Of a stretch of 64,000 nucleotides of DNA, positions 8,679-17,670 are shown one piece after another (positions within the stretch are counted from its first letter, which is position 1; the number at the start of each line of letters is the position of its first letter). The stretch spans positions 62,001-126,000 of the forward strand of contig NZ_JADWPD010000023.1 in assembly GCF_017308975.1 (NCBI RefSeq). Direction: 5' to 3'. The position numbers and the translations under genes were made by a program. The notes below the pieces were generated by a model, which ran no database searches, was not told the DNA's origin, and saw only the letters and a program-made list of their open reading frames with translations. This DNA comes from Amycolatopsis sp. MtRt-6. GTDB taxonomy: Bacteria; Actinomycetota; Actinomycetes; Mycobacteriales; Pseudonocardiaceae.

Positions 8679-9571
8679 AGTACTTCGTCGCCTCGGATGA
8701 GGACCGCCGGCTCGACGCGACCGCACGCCGGACCTTGCGCGGCAGCTTCGTCGCCCTGTCCGACGGGGTGACGCACTACGAGCTGACCGGCCCCGAGGAC
8801 GGGGAGCTCGCCGTGCTGGTCGGCGGGATCACCATCCCGCTGTCCTATTGGGACGCACTCGCCGCGCGGCTGCACGCCCGCGGCCTGCGCACCCTGGCCT
8901 GCAGCGCCTACGGCCGCGGCTACTCCGACCGGGTCCGGGGCGCTCATGACGAGGCGTTGTTCGTCCGGCAGCTGGCCGAGCTCACCGCCGCCCTCGGCCT
9001 CACCGGGCCGCACCACGTCGTCGGCACGTCGATGGGTGCCCTGGTCGCGATGGCTTATGCGAACCGGGACCCGGCGGCCGTGGCCACGCTCACGATCGTG
9101 GGCCCGGCCGGGCTGGGTGCGCGTCCGCTGCCGCAGCGGTTGCTGCGCAACGATCTGCTCGCCGGAGTCATCGCCCGGCGCTTCGGCCGCAACCTCCTGG
9201 AGGGCCACCTCGGGCACAACGTCCGCGACCCCGCCCTCTCCGCCCGGCTGGTCGCCATGGTGCGGGACGCCTACCGCTACGAAGGCTCCCTCTACGCGTT
9301 TTTCCAGACCCTGCAGGACTTCCCGCTGTACGAACGGCAAGAGCTCTTCCGGCGGACCGGCAGCCTCGGCCTTCCGGTGCTGCTGGTGTGGGGCGACGAC
9401 GACCAGGTCACCCCGATCACCCACCTCGGCACCGTCCGCGAACTGCTGCGCCCGCGGCGGACCCACGTCATCACCGAATGCGGCCACATGGCCCCCTACG
9501 AACGGCCGGACGACGTCGGCGACCTGCTCGCGTCGTTCGCCGTTCCCCACCCGGATCGGCTCCAACCATGA
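8675..9571 (+). CDS. Alpha/beta hydrolase (second paralogous type)
   Basis: This 298-residue hydrolase has the nucleophile elbow VGTSMGALVA, an acid candidate in VWGDDDQVTP and the catalytic His in TECGHMAPYERPDD. A GITIPLSYWD segment takes the place of the usual HGG oxyanion loop. It starts with ATG overlapping the TGA of the first hydrolase and shares only fold-level similarity with it, so the pair is not a recent duplication. Two hydrolases next to a flavin monooxygenase suggest stepwise ester or C-C bond cleavage. Confidence 0.78.
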   Translation: MKYFVASDEDRRLDATARRTLRGSFVALSDGVTHYELTGPEDGELAVLVGGITIPLSYWDALAARLHARGLRTLACSAYGRGYSDRVRGAHDEALFVRQLAELTAALGLTGPHHVVGTSMGALVAMAYANRDPAAVATLTIVGPAGLGARPLPQRLLRNDLLAGVIARRFGRNLLEGHLGHNVRDPALSARLVAMVRDAYRYEGSLYAFFQTLQDFPLYERQELFRRTGSLGLPVLLVWGDDDQVTPITHLGTVRELLRPRRTHVITECGHMAPYERPDDVGDLLASFAVPHPDRLQP

Positions 9572-11055
9572 ACGAACCCCTCGACGTCCTGATCGCCGGC
9601 GCCGGCCCGGCCGGCACCACCCTGGCCATCGACCTGCTCCGCCGCGGCCTGGCCGTCCGGATCGTCGACAAGGCCCCGCACTCCTTCGAAGGCTCCCGCG
9701 CCAAGGGCATCCAGCCGCGGACCCTGGAAGTGTTCGACGACCTCGGCGTGCTCGGCGACGTCCTCGCCGGCAGCAGCGACTACCCCCGCCTCGGCATCCA
9801 CCTGGGTCCGGTCACCGTTCCGTGGCGGATGTTCCGCAACCGCGACCGCAGCGCCGACGTCCCCTACCCGAACACCCGGCTGATGCCGCAGTACCGCACC
9901 GACAGCGTGCTGCACGACCGGCTCGAGCAGCTCGGCGGCAAGGTCGAATACGGCCGCGAACTCACCGAATTCACCCAGGATGCCACGTCGGTCACCGCCA
10001 CCGTGACCGGCGACGACGGCACCGAACAGATCACCGCCCGCTACCTCGTCGGCGCCGACGGCGGAGCCAGCGCCGTCCGCAAGCACCTCGGGCTGGGCTT
10101 CCTCGGCGAGACCCGCGAGGCAGACCGGATGCTCATCGTCGACGCCGTCACCACCGGCCTGTCCGAAAACCGGTGGCACGTCTGGCCCGGCGTGAAAGGC
10201 CGGTTCGCCGGCGCCTGCCCGCTGCCGCACACCGGTCTGTTCCAGTGGATGATCCGCCTCTCCCCGGACGAAGAACCGCCCGAAGGCGAAGAAGCGATCA
10301 CCCGGCGGATCCGGGCGCACACCGGCAACCGGCACATCGCCGTGCGCGACATCCGGTGGCGGTCGGTGTTCCGGCCCAACATCCGCCTGGCCGAGGCCTA
10401 CCGCCGCGGGCGGGTCTTCCTCGCCGGCGACGCCGCCCACGTGCACACCCCCGCCGGGGCCCAGGGTCTCAACACCGGCATCCAGGACGCCTACAACCTC
10501 GGCTGGAAACTCGCCCAGGTCCTCGCCGGAGCCGACCCACAGCTGCTCGACACCTACGAAGCCGAACGCCTGCCCATCGCCGCGGGCGTGCTCGGCCTGT
10601 CCACGAAGAAGTACGAAGGACTTGCCAAACTCGACCCCTCCAGCCTGCGCCGCGGCAAGGACGAACAGCAGCTGTCGCTGACCTACCACGGCGGCCCGCT
10701 CGCACCCGGCGGAACCGACCGCACGACGACGCTGCAGGCCGGCGACCGGGCACCGGACACCGACCTGGGCGGTTCACGGCTGTTCGACGTCTACCGGGGC
10801 CCGCACTTCACCCTGGTCGCGTACGGCACCCAGGCCGCGGCAGCGAGCGACGAACTCGCCTGGCCGGCCGCGGGAGCGCCGCTCCGGCGGATCACCGTCG
10901 ACGGACCGGGCAGCTTCCGCCGCGACTACGGGATCGAGGGTGACGCGCTGCTGCTTGTCCGGCCCGACGGCTACCTCGGGCACATCGCGACCCACGACTT
11001 CCTCGAGTCGACCCGCGCGGCCGTGCGCGCCATGACCCCGGAGGTGGCCGCATGA
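9568..11055 (+). CDS. FAD-dependent monooxygenase (aromatic hydroxylase family)
   Basis: The protein (495 aa) is a group A flavin monooxygenase. It has the N-terminal dinucleotide motif LIAGAGPAGTTLA, a central DG-type motif YLVGADGGASAVR, and the second FAD motif GDAAHVHTPAGAQGLNTGIQDA. A C-terminal thioredoxin-like extension (from about residue 400) is typical of the phenol hydroxylase/MhpA branch and of polyketide-tailoring oxygenases. It is translationally coupled on both sides. It could catalyse aromatic hydroxylation or Baeyer-Villiger-type oxidation; the sequence does not decide this. Confidence 0.85.
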   Translation: MNEPLDVLIAGAGPAGTTLAIDLLRRGLAVRIVDKAPHSFEGSRAKGIQPRTLEVFDDLGVLGDVLAGSSDYPRLGIHLGPVTVPWRMFRNRDRSADVPYPNTRLMPQYRTDSVLHDRLEQLGGKVEYGRELTEFTQDATSVTATVTGDDGTEQITARYLVGADGGASAVRKHLGLGFLGETREADRMLIVDAVTTGLSENRWHVWPGVKGRFAGACPLPHTGLFQWMIRLSPDEEPPEGEEAITRRIRAHTGNRHIAVRDIRWRSVFRPNIRLAEAYRRGRVFLAGDAAHVHTPAGAQGLNTGIQDAYNLGWKLAQVLAGADPQLLDTYEAERLPIAAGVLGLSTKKYEGLAKLDPSSLRRGKDEQQLSLTYHGGPLAPGGTDRTTTLQAGDRAPDTDLGGSRLFDVYRGPHFTLVAYGTQAAAASDELAWPAAGAPLRRITVDGPGSFRRDYGIEGDALLLVRPDGYLGHIATHDFLESTRAAVRAMTPEVAA

Positions 11056-12329
11056 GCCGCACCCTGCTGCGCGGCGCACGCGTGATCACCATGGCACCGC
11101 ACCGCCCCGACACCGAACACGCCGACATCCTGATCGACGGCGGCACCATCGCCGCCGTCGGCGAAAACCTCGACGCGACCGGCGCGGAGATCGTCGACCT
11201 CACCGACCGGATCGTCCTGCCCGGCCTGGTCAACGCCCACCTGCACACCTGGCAGACGGCCCTGCGCGGCGTCGGCACCGACTGGACGCTCGCGGACTAC
11301 CTCGGCCGCATGCACGGCGCCGTGGCCGGGCACTACCGCCCCGAAGACATGCGGATCGGCACCCTCGCCGGCGCGCTGAGCCAGCTCGACCGCGGCACCA
11401 CCACCCTCGGCGACTGGTGCCACAACACCCCCACCCCCGAACACACCGACGCCGCCCTCGACGGCCTCCGCGCCTCCGGCATCCGCGGGGTGTTCCTGCA
11501 CGGCACTCCCTACTCCGCGCCCGACGCGACCCATCCGTTCAGCGAGGTCGACCGCCTGGCCGGCGGACCACTGCTCACCATCGGCGTGGCCGTCCGCGGC
11601 CCGCAACTGTCCACACCGGACACCGCGATCGCCGACTTCCGCGCCGCCGCCGAACGCGGGCTCGTCGTGTCGATGCACCAGAGCGGCGGAGCACCCGGGC
11701 CCGCGTGGGCGGCCGTGCGGGCCGCCGGGCTGCTGGGCCCGGACACCAACGTCGTCCACGGTGCCGGGCTCACCGAAGAGTGGCTCAAGATCCTGGTCGA
11801 CGCGGGCGCGAGCATCACCAGCACGCCCGAGAACGAACTCGGCCAAGGCCACGGCTTCCCCGTCACCGGGCACCTGCTCCGGCTGGGCGCCGCGCCCTCG
11901 CTGGGCACCGACACCGACGCCGTCACCCCCGCCGACGTGCTCTCCGCCGCCCGCACCGCACTGGCGCACCAGCGCGGCCACGACCACGACCACCACCGGC
12001 AGACCACCGGCTCCTTCGCCCTCACCACGACGATCACCGCCAAGCAGGCACTCGCCTGGGCCACTGTCGAAGGCGCCCGCGCTCTCGGCCTCGCCGACCG
12101 CGTCGGCCGGCTCGACGCAGGCATGCAAGCCGATCTCGTCGTCATCGACGCCCCGGCACCGAACCCGATCGCCGCCGCCCTGCACGCCACCGCCCGCGAC
12201 ATCGAAGCGGTCATGATCGCCGGACGCTGGCGCAAACGCGACCACACCCTCCTGGACGTGGACATCGACGCCGTGCGGGACCAGCTGCGGGACTCCTCGG
12301 CCCGGCTCCTCCCCCACGTCACCGGCTGA
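11052..12329 (+). CDS. Amidohydrolase (TRZ/ATZ-like deaminase or hydrolase)
   Basis: The protein (425 aa) is a metal-dependent amidohydrolase of the chlorohydrolase/cytosine-deaminase group. The metal-binding HxH is in VNAHLHTWQ, further His ligands are in VVSMHQSGG and NVVHGAG, and the metal Asp is in LGTDTDAVT. The N-terminal and C-terminal beta-sandwich segments (LLRGARVITM; ADLVVIDAP) complete the fold. An unusual His/Asp-rich stretch (QRGHDHDHHRQ) sits at about residues 310-320. Enzymes of this group remove amino or halide groups from heterocycles or hydrolyse cyclic amides. Its presence suggests the operon substrate contains nitrogen. Confidence 0.8.
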   Translation: MSRTLLRGARVITMAPHRPDTEHADILIDGGTIAAVGENLDATGAEIVDLTDRIVLPGLVNAHLHTWQTALRGVGTDWTLADYLGRMHGAVAGHYRPEDMRIGTLAGALSQLDRGTTTLGDWCHNTPTPEHTDAALDGLRASGIRGVFLHGTPYSAPDATHPFSEVDRLAGGPLLTIGVAVRGPQLSTPDTAIADFRAAAERGLVVSMHQSGGAPGPAWAAVRAAGLLGPDTNVVHGAGLTEEWLKILVDAGASITSTPENELGQGHGFPVTGHLLRLGAAPSLGTDTDAVTPADVLSAARTALAHQRGHDHDHHRQTTGSFALTTTITAKQALAWATVEGARALGLADRVGRLDAGMQADLVVIDAPAPNPIAAALHATARDIEAVMIAGRWRKRDHTLLDVDIDAVRDQLRDSSARLLPHVTG

Positions 12330-12874
12330 TGAGCACGCGGGACGAGCTGGCGAGCCGCACCCGGGCGGACCTGTTGACCGCGGCGAAGCGGTTGTTCGGT
12401 GAGCGCGGCTACCTCGACACCAAAGTCACCGACATCGCGGCCGCGGCCGGGCGGGCCGTGGGGTCGTTCTACAGCCACTTCCGCGACAAGGAGCAGCTCC
12501 TCACCGTGCTGCGCGGCGAGCTCGCCGAGCCACCGGCCCCCGACGACTCGATCCGCGGCCACGTCACGGCCTGCTGGACCACATTGCGCACCCACCGCCC
12601 CACGGCCATCGCCCTGCTGCAGTCGGCGACCGCCGCCGCCCCGGCCTCCGGCCGCTTGCGGGACGAACTGGCCACCTGGACGGCCCCACTGCGCAAGCAC
12701 CTGGAAGACCGGCGCGACCGCGGCGAGCCGCTCCCCGGCGACCCCGAACTGGTGGCCACGGCGGTGGGCTTCATGCTCGCCGGCCTCAACCACACCCTGC
12801 CCACCGGCGACGACCGCGTCCCCGACGTGGTCACGAACCTCGTCCTCCACGGCCTGACCGGCTCCGAGCAGTGA
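12329..12874 (+). CDS. TetR family regulator closing the hydrolase operon
   Basis: This 181-residue TetR protein starts at an ATG overlapping the amidohydrolase stop (TGATG). The helix-turn-helix is VTDIAAAAGRAVGSFYSHFRDKEQLL. It is co-transcribed with the catabolic genes, whereas another TetR gene is divergent at the operon head, so the operon has two TetR regulators of different lineage. A hairpin overlaps its stop codon. Confidence 0.82.
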   Translation: MSTRDELASRTRADLLTAAKRLFGERGYLDTKVTDIAAAAGRAVGSFYSHFRDKEQLLTVLRGELAEPPAPDDSIRGHVTACWTTLRTHRPTAIALLQSATAAAPASGRLRDELATWTAPLRKHLEDRRDRGEPLPGDPELVATAVGFMLAGLNHTLPTGDDRVPDVVTNLVLHGLTGSEQ

Positions 12875-12886
12875 GCCGCTGCTCGG
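12864..12886 (+). terminator. Hairpin overlapping the TetR stop codon
   Basis: An 8-bp perfect stem (CCGAGCAG / CTGCTCGG) closes a 7-nt loop that contains the TGA at 12872-12874. It lies between convergent genes and probably ends the 7884-12874 operon. No T-tract follows, as is common in actinomycetes. Confidence 0.55.
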
Positions 12887-12923
12887 GCGGCTCGGCAGGC
12901 ACGATCCGGCGCGGGGCCTCTCG

Positions 12924-14882
12924 TCAGACGGCTGCGAGCGGGTGCGCGTGGCGAAGCCGGATGCTCTTGGCGGACAGGTAGCGGCGGCGATCGGTGATCA
13001 GGATCGAGACGAGGGTGCCGACCACCAGCCACGCGGCGAGCTGGGCGACGCCCGTGGTGAGGCCGGTGCCGTCGGTCGCCGCGGCGCGCAGCGCCAGGAC
13101 CGCGCCGTGGGTCGGGAGGTAGTCCGCGAGTGCGTACAGCGGTCCGGGGAGCGTCGAGACGACGCCGGTCGCGCCCGCCAGGACCAGCACGGCCAGGGAG
13201 GCGATCCGGCCGGCACGGCCGAAGAGCGCCGTGGCGGCCTGGTTGAGCGCGACGAACGCCGACGCGGCCAGCAGCGCGATCAGCAGGAAGCCGACGGCGC
13301 CGGGAACGCCGAGTTTCAGGACGGGGACGGCGATCGCGGTGATGGCGAGTGCCGCGAGGGCGGCCGCGGTCGCGCCGGGGATGGCGGCGCGGAGGATGAT
13401 CCGCCAGGTGGGCTCGCGCGCGGTCAGGACACCGTCCGGCACGGCCCGGGTGACGATGTAGGTGGCCAGGGCCAGCGCCCAGAGGGCGAGCGCGGCGAAC
13501 AGCGTCAGGGCCAGGGTGCCGATCGGCGTGCCGTCGGTCGTGGCGGTGCTGGGCTCCGCGGCGACGGTCTTGAGGTGCGCGCGTTCGGCGTCGGTGTAGC
13601 TGGGCACCTGGTCGCGGCCCTGGTCCAGCTGGGTGGCGAGTTCCCCGGCGCCGTCGGCGGCCTGCTTGGTGCCGTCCTTGAGCTGTCCGGCTCCGGAGGC
13701 GAGTTTCTGCGCGCCGGAGTTCGCTTGCCGGACGCCGCCGTCGAGCTGCCTCGCGCCACTGGCGGCGGACGCGATGCCGGCGGCCAGCTCCTTGGACTTC
13801 GTGGCGAGCTGGGCGTTGCCGTCGGCGACCTTGCGGGCCCCGGTGGCCAGGGCCTGGACGGCGTCGCGGGTCTTGACGACGTTGGCGCGGACGGTGGCCT
13901 TGACCCCGTCGATCTTCCCCGCGTCGGTGGTGAACCGGTCCGCGGTCGCCCGGAGTTCGCCGCAGAACGCCGGGGTGCCGGTGCACTCGTCGGCGAGCTG
14001 CCGGAACTGCTTCGCCGCGCTGCCGGCCGAGGGGACGGCGTCGATGGCGGCGATGATCCGGTTGGCCAGCGACACCAACACTGTCGCCAGCTGTTCGTTG
14101 CCGTCGGCGACCTGGTCGGCGCCGTCGGCCAGCTGCCGGGTCAGCGCGGGCAGCTGCGCGGTGTCGCGCTCGGCCTGGGTGAGCCCGGCGGCGAGCTTGC
14201 CGGAGCCGGTGGCGAGCTGGGCGGTTCCGGCGGCGAGCTGGTCGGCGCCGGTGCGCAGCTGCCCGGCGGCGTCGTCCAGCCGCCGGGTTCCGTCGGCGAG
14301 CTGCGCCGCGCCGTCCGCGGCCTGGCCGACCTTCTGGTGGAGGGTCGTGAAGCCGACGTACACGTTGTCCAAATAGGTCTGGACGACCTGCTGGTTCAAA
14401 GTCCGCTGCGTGGCTTGGGCGATGTGGTCCGCCAGGCCGGGATCGCTGACGCCGGCGGCGTCGGACGTCCGCACCCGCACCTGTGCCTGGCGGGCCTCGA
14501 GTGGTTTGGCGGTGGCGGCCGAGGTGGCGCGGGCGGAGAAGTCCTTCGGGATGGTCACCGTGGCCGCGTAGCTGCCGTCGGCGAGGCCGGCGGCAGCGTC
14601 GTCGGCGTCGGTGAGCACCCAGTCGTAGGCCGAATCTTCGCTGTGGGTGAGGTATCCGGCGAGCTGCCGGCCGAGCGGGATGGTCTGGCCGTTGACCTGG
14701 ACGGGTTCGTCGTTGTTGACCACGGCGGCCTTGGCGGTGCCGTGATTGGTGTCCGGTGCCCAGAACGCCCAGGTGAGCAGGCCCATGATGAGGAGCGGGA
14801 CGGCGATCAGGCCGGTCCAGGTGCGCCAGGTCAGCGGGCCCGTGGCGAGGGCACGGGCGGAGTTGGCGAAGGGCTTGAGCAT
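12924..14882 (-). CDS. YhgE/Pip family membrane protein
   Basis: The protein (652 aa) has one N-terminal membrane segment (about residues 25-45), a large extracytoplasmic region and a C-terminal block of about five membrane segments. The outer region from about residue 180 to 430 is built of repeated Ala/Gly/Asp heptad-like units (for example QLADGTRRLDDAAGQLRTG), a coiled-coil pattern typical of YhgE/Pip (phage infection protein) proteins. It ends with an ABC-2-like permease region. Its ATG overlaps the stop of the MmpL gene by one base. YhgE proteins often pair with MmpL transporters and are implicated in envelope export; no substrate is known. Confidence 0.82.
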   Translation of the reverse strand: MLKPFANSARALATGPLTWRTWTGLIAVPLLIMGLLTWAFWAPDTNHGTAKAAVVNNDEPVQVNGQTIPLGRQLAGYLTHSEDSAYDWVLTDADDAAAGLADGSYAATVTIPKDFSARATSAATAKPLEARQAQVRVRTSDAAGVSDPGLADHIAQATQRTLNQQVVQTYLDNVYVGFTTLHQKVGQAADGAAQLADGTRRLDDAAGQLRTGADQLAAGTAQLATGSGKLAAGLTQAERDTAQLPALTRQLADGADQVADGNEQLATVLVSLANRIIAAIDAVPSAGSAAKQFRQLADECTGTPAFCGELRATADRFTTDAGKIDGVKATVRANVVKTRDAVQALATGARKVADGNAQLATKSKELAAGIASAASGARQLDGGVRQANSGAQKLASGAGQLKDGTKQAADGAGELATQLDQGRDQVPSYTDAERAHLKTVAAEPSTATTDGTPIGTLALTLFAALALWALALATYIVTRAVPDGVLTAREPTWRIILRAAIPGATAAALAALAITAIAVPVLKLGVPGAVGFLLIALLAASAFVALNQAATALFGRAGRIASLAVLVLAGATGVVSTLPGPLYALADYLPTHGAVLALRAAATDGTGLTTGVAQLAAWLVVGTLVSILITDRRRYLSAKSIRLRHAHPLAAV

Positions 14883-17560
14883 CAGAAGACCTCGGCGGGC
14901 TGGAGGGCGGTGAGGGCGTGGCGGTGAGCGTCCGCGGGCAGCAGGTCCGCGATCCGCTCGGGATCCTGGCAGGTCAGCACGAAGGTCGTGGCGCCCCGCT
15001 CGGCGACGAGCCTGCGGACGTGGTCGCGGATGTCGGCGCGGAGCACGAGGTCGACGTCGTCGACCACGACGAGCCCGGCGTCGCCGTCGCGGGCGATCTG
15101 CCGGGCCGGGTCCATCGCGGCGCGGCACGGGATGACGGCGACCTCGCGGCGCAGGGCGTGCGTGTGCTGGGGCAGCACCCGGCCGAGCACCTTGAGGTCG
15201 CCGGTGAACTTGGTGACCCGGCCGGCGAGCGTGTACGCCAGCGCGGTCTTGCCGCAGGCCCCCGTGCCGTGCAGCACCAGCACACCGCCGTGGGGGACGC
15301 GCAGGTCGACGTCGCGGTACACCGGATGGCCGCGGTCGTCCTCCAGGCGCAGGCCGCGGGCGCTGACCGCCTCGTCGGTGCCGGGCCAGTCGGCGAGCCG
15401 CAGCTCGTGCACGAGCGCGTCACCCTCGGCGTCGAACACCGGCAGCACCCGATCCAGCTTCGGCGGCAGTCCCCAGGCGCGGCGGCCGAGCAGCGCGAGG
15501 ACCGCCGGCACCAGAGTCATGCGGACGATGAAGGCGTCGATGAAGACGCCGACGGCGAGGCTGAACGCGATGGGCTTGATGGTGGCGCTGCCTTCGGGGA
15601 CGAACGCGGCGAAGACCGCGAACATGATCACCGCCGCCGCGACCACCACGCGCGAGGCGGAGACGAACCCGGACTCGATCGCGTGGTGCGGATCGCCCTT
15701 GTGGACGTAGTCCTCACGGATTCGCGAGACGAGAAAGACCTCGTAGTCCATCGCCAGTCCGAAAAGGACACCCATGAGGATGATCGGCAGGAAGCTGATC
15801 ACGCTGCCGGTGTGCGTCACGTTGAGGACGTCCGCGAAGTGCCCTTGGACGAACACGAACGACGTCGCCCCGAAGGCCGCCGCGACCGAGAGCAGATAGC
15901 CCGCGGTGGCCTTGACCGGCACCCAGATCGAGCGGAACACCATGGCCAGCAGGATCAGCGAGAGCCCGACGACGAGGATCCCGAACGGCAGCAGCGCGCT
16001 GCCGAGCTGGGCGGAGACGTCGATCCCGACCGCGGTGATGCCGGTGACCGCGGTCTGCGTCCCGTAGGCGTCGAGGAAGTGCGGCTCCAGCCCACGCAGC
16101 CTCGCGACCAGGTCGTCGGTCTGCGCGGAGTCCGGCGCGGTCGTGGGGACGACCTGGATGATCCCGGTGTCACCCTTGGGGTTCGGGGTGGCCAGGGGAA
16201 CCGAGGCGACGCCGGGGACGCGGCGGATCTCGTCGGCGAGCTTGTTCACCAGGCCGATCGGGTCGGTGCTGGTGATGATGTCGGCGGTGACGATCAGCGG
16301 GCCGTTGTAGCCGGGTCCGAAGTGCTCGCTGACCACCTCGTAGGTGTCACGCGCGGGACTGCCGTGTTCCTCGGTGCCGTTGTCCGGCAACGCCAGCCGC
16401 AGACTCGTGGCGGGAATCGCGCAGATCGCCAGCCCGGCGACCACGATGAGCACGGTGACCAGCGGTGCCTTCGTCGCGGTCCGCACCCACCAGCGCGCGA
16501 TCTGCGGCTTCCGGCGGCGCCGGGTCCGCTTCGGTTTCGGGGCGCGCGGCCGCAACCGCTTGCCGGCGAAGGACATCAGCGCCGGCACCAGCGTGACGGC
16601 GATCGCGACCGCCAGTGCGACGGCGACCGCGGCGGCGACGCCCATGGTGGTCAGGAACGGGATCCCGGCCACGGCCAGCCCGAGCAGGGCGATGACGACG
16701 GTGAGGCCGGCGAAGATCACCGCCGAGCCGGCGGTGGCGGTGGCCCGGGCGATCGACTCCTCGACGTCGAGCCCCTCGCCGAGCTGGTCGCGGTGCCGCG
16801 AGAGCAGGAACAGGGCGTAGTCGATGCCGACGGCGAGCCCGATCATCACCGCCAGCATCGGCGCGGTCGAGGAGATCGGCGTGACCAGCGTGGCCAGGAA
16901 GATCAGCCCGATGGCGACGCCGACCCCGAGGACCGCGGTGACCAGCGGCATGACCGCGGCGATCAGGGACCGGAACATCAACACCAGCACCAGCAGCGCG
17001 ATGAGCAGGCCGATGCCCTCGGTGGGACTCAGCTTGGGCACCCGGTCGGAGAACGCGTCGCCGCCGGTGTACACCTTCGCGCCGGTCTGCTTCCCGAGAT
17101 CCTCGGCGATCGTCGCGAGCCCGGTCCTGGTGGCCGGCTCGACGGCGGCGAGCTGCACCTTCAGCGGCACGGCGAGCAAGGCGGCCCGGTCGTCCTCCGA
17201 CACCGCGCCGTTGACGTTCTCGTCGAACGGGTTCACGACCGTGGCGACCTGATCCAGCTTCCCGATCCGGGTCACCGCCTGCGCCACCGCGGCGCGGTTG
17301 CCCGGGGTGTCGGCCTTCGCGCCCTCCGGAACGACCAGGACCAGCTGGGCCGACGTGCCACTGACCTCGGGGAAAACCCGGCCGAGGTGGTCGAGGGCGT
17401 CCTGCGACTCCGAGCCGGGGATCGCGAAGGCGTCATCGGTGCCCTGGTTGAACAGCAGCGCCGCCCCGCCGGCCGCCGCCAGCACCACCACCCACAGCGC
17501 CAGCACGAGCACCCGGGCACGGGCGGCGGCGCGGCCCAGCCGGTAGAGGAACGACGACAC
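14882..17560 (-). CDS. MmpL/RND transporter fused to a reduced ABC-like ATPase domain
   Basis: The protein (892 aa) is an MmpL-type transporter with two six-segment membrane halves, the first carrying GIDYALFLLSR and the second AMDYEVFLVSR, the proton-relay region of the family. An extra domain follows from about residue 697. It has Walker A GTGACGKT (about 765-772) and a Walker B-like VVVDD (about 831-835), but only about 60 residues between them and no LSGGQ signature, so the ABC helical subdomain is missing. GTG at 17560 follows AGGAG. It is coupled to the YhgE gene and divergent from a TetR gene. MmpL proteins export lipids or drugs using proton motive force. Confidence 0.85.
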   Translation of the reverse strand: MSSFLYRLGRAAARARVLVLALWVVVLAAAGGAALLFNQGTDDAFAIPGSESQDALDHLGRVFPEVSGTSAQLVLVVPEGAKADTPGNRAAVAQAVTRIGKLDQVATVVNPFDENVNGAVSEDDRAALLAVPLKVQLAAVEPATRTGLATIAEDLGKQTGAKVYTGGDAFSDRVPKLSPTEGIGLLIALLVLVLMFRSLIAAVMPLVTAVLGVGVAIGLIFLATLVTPISSTAPMLAVMIGLAVGIDYALFLLSRHRDQLGEGLDVEESIARATATAGSAVIFAGLTVVIALLGLAVAGIPFLTTMGVAAAVAVALAVAIAVTLVPALMSFAGKRLRPRAPKPKRTRRRRKPQIARWWVRTATKAPLVTVLIVVAGLAICAIPATSLRLALPDNGTEEHGSPARDTYEVVSEHFGPGYNGPLIVTADIITSTDPIGLVNKLADEIRRVPGVASVPLATPNPKGDTGIIQVVPTTAPDSAQTDDLVARLRGLEPHFLDAYGTQTAVTGITAVGIDVSAQLGSALLPFGILVVGLSLILLAMVFRSIWVPVKATAGYLLSVAAAFGATSFVFVQGHFADVLNVTHTGSVISFLPIILMGVLFGLAMDYEVFLVSRIREDYVHKGDPHHAIESGFVSASRVVVAAAVIMFAVFAAFVPEGSATIKPIAFSLAVGVFIDAFIVRMTLVPAVLALLGRRAWGLPPKLDRVLPVFDAEGDALVHELRLADWPGTDEAVSARGLRLEDDRGHPVYRDVDLRVPHGGVLVLHGTGACGKTALAYTLAGRVTKFTGDLKVLGRVLPQHTHALRREVAVIPCRAAMDPARQIARDGDAGLVVVDDVDLVLRADIRDHVRRLVAERGATTFVLTCQDPERIADLLPADAHRHALTALQPAEVF

Positions 17561-17577
17561 GAGGACTCCTGACCACG

Positions 17578-17633
17578 TTGGATACGTCGTGTATCGTAAT
17601 GCAAGATGTATCCGATGCGGAGTGCATCGCATC
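17578..17633. promoter_or_regulatory. Repeat-rich TetR operator region
   Basis: The gap between divergent MmpL (17560) and TetR (17671) genes holds GATAC-GTCGT-GTATC (17581-17595), an inverted repeat of 5 bp with 5-nt spacer, a further GTATCC (17608-17613) and a GATGCGGAGTGCATCGCATC stretch (17614-17633). These overlapping half-sites are the likely target of the adjacent TetR protein. The exact operator is not defined. Confidence 0.45.
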
Positions 17634-17670
17634 ACTCCTCCGGGTGGATCAGGGAAAGTAAGGTGACGGC

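Noticed and set aside
11417..12328. An Arg/Pro/His-rich plus-strand frame upstream of the 12329 TetR gene
   Set aside because: It is out of frame with the amidohydrolase, which has all metal ligands, and is low-complexity.
12924..15128. A longer YhgE protein with an Arg-rich N-terminal extension
   Set aside because: The extra 82 codons lie inside the MmpL gene; the ATG at 14882 couples with the MmpL stop and begins the expected membrane segment.
14918..17572. An 884-codon plus-strand frame opposite the MmpL gene
   Set aside because: It is antisense to a clear MmpL protein; its composition is Gly/Asp/Arg-rich as expected for a GC-rich shadow frame.
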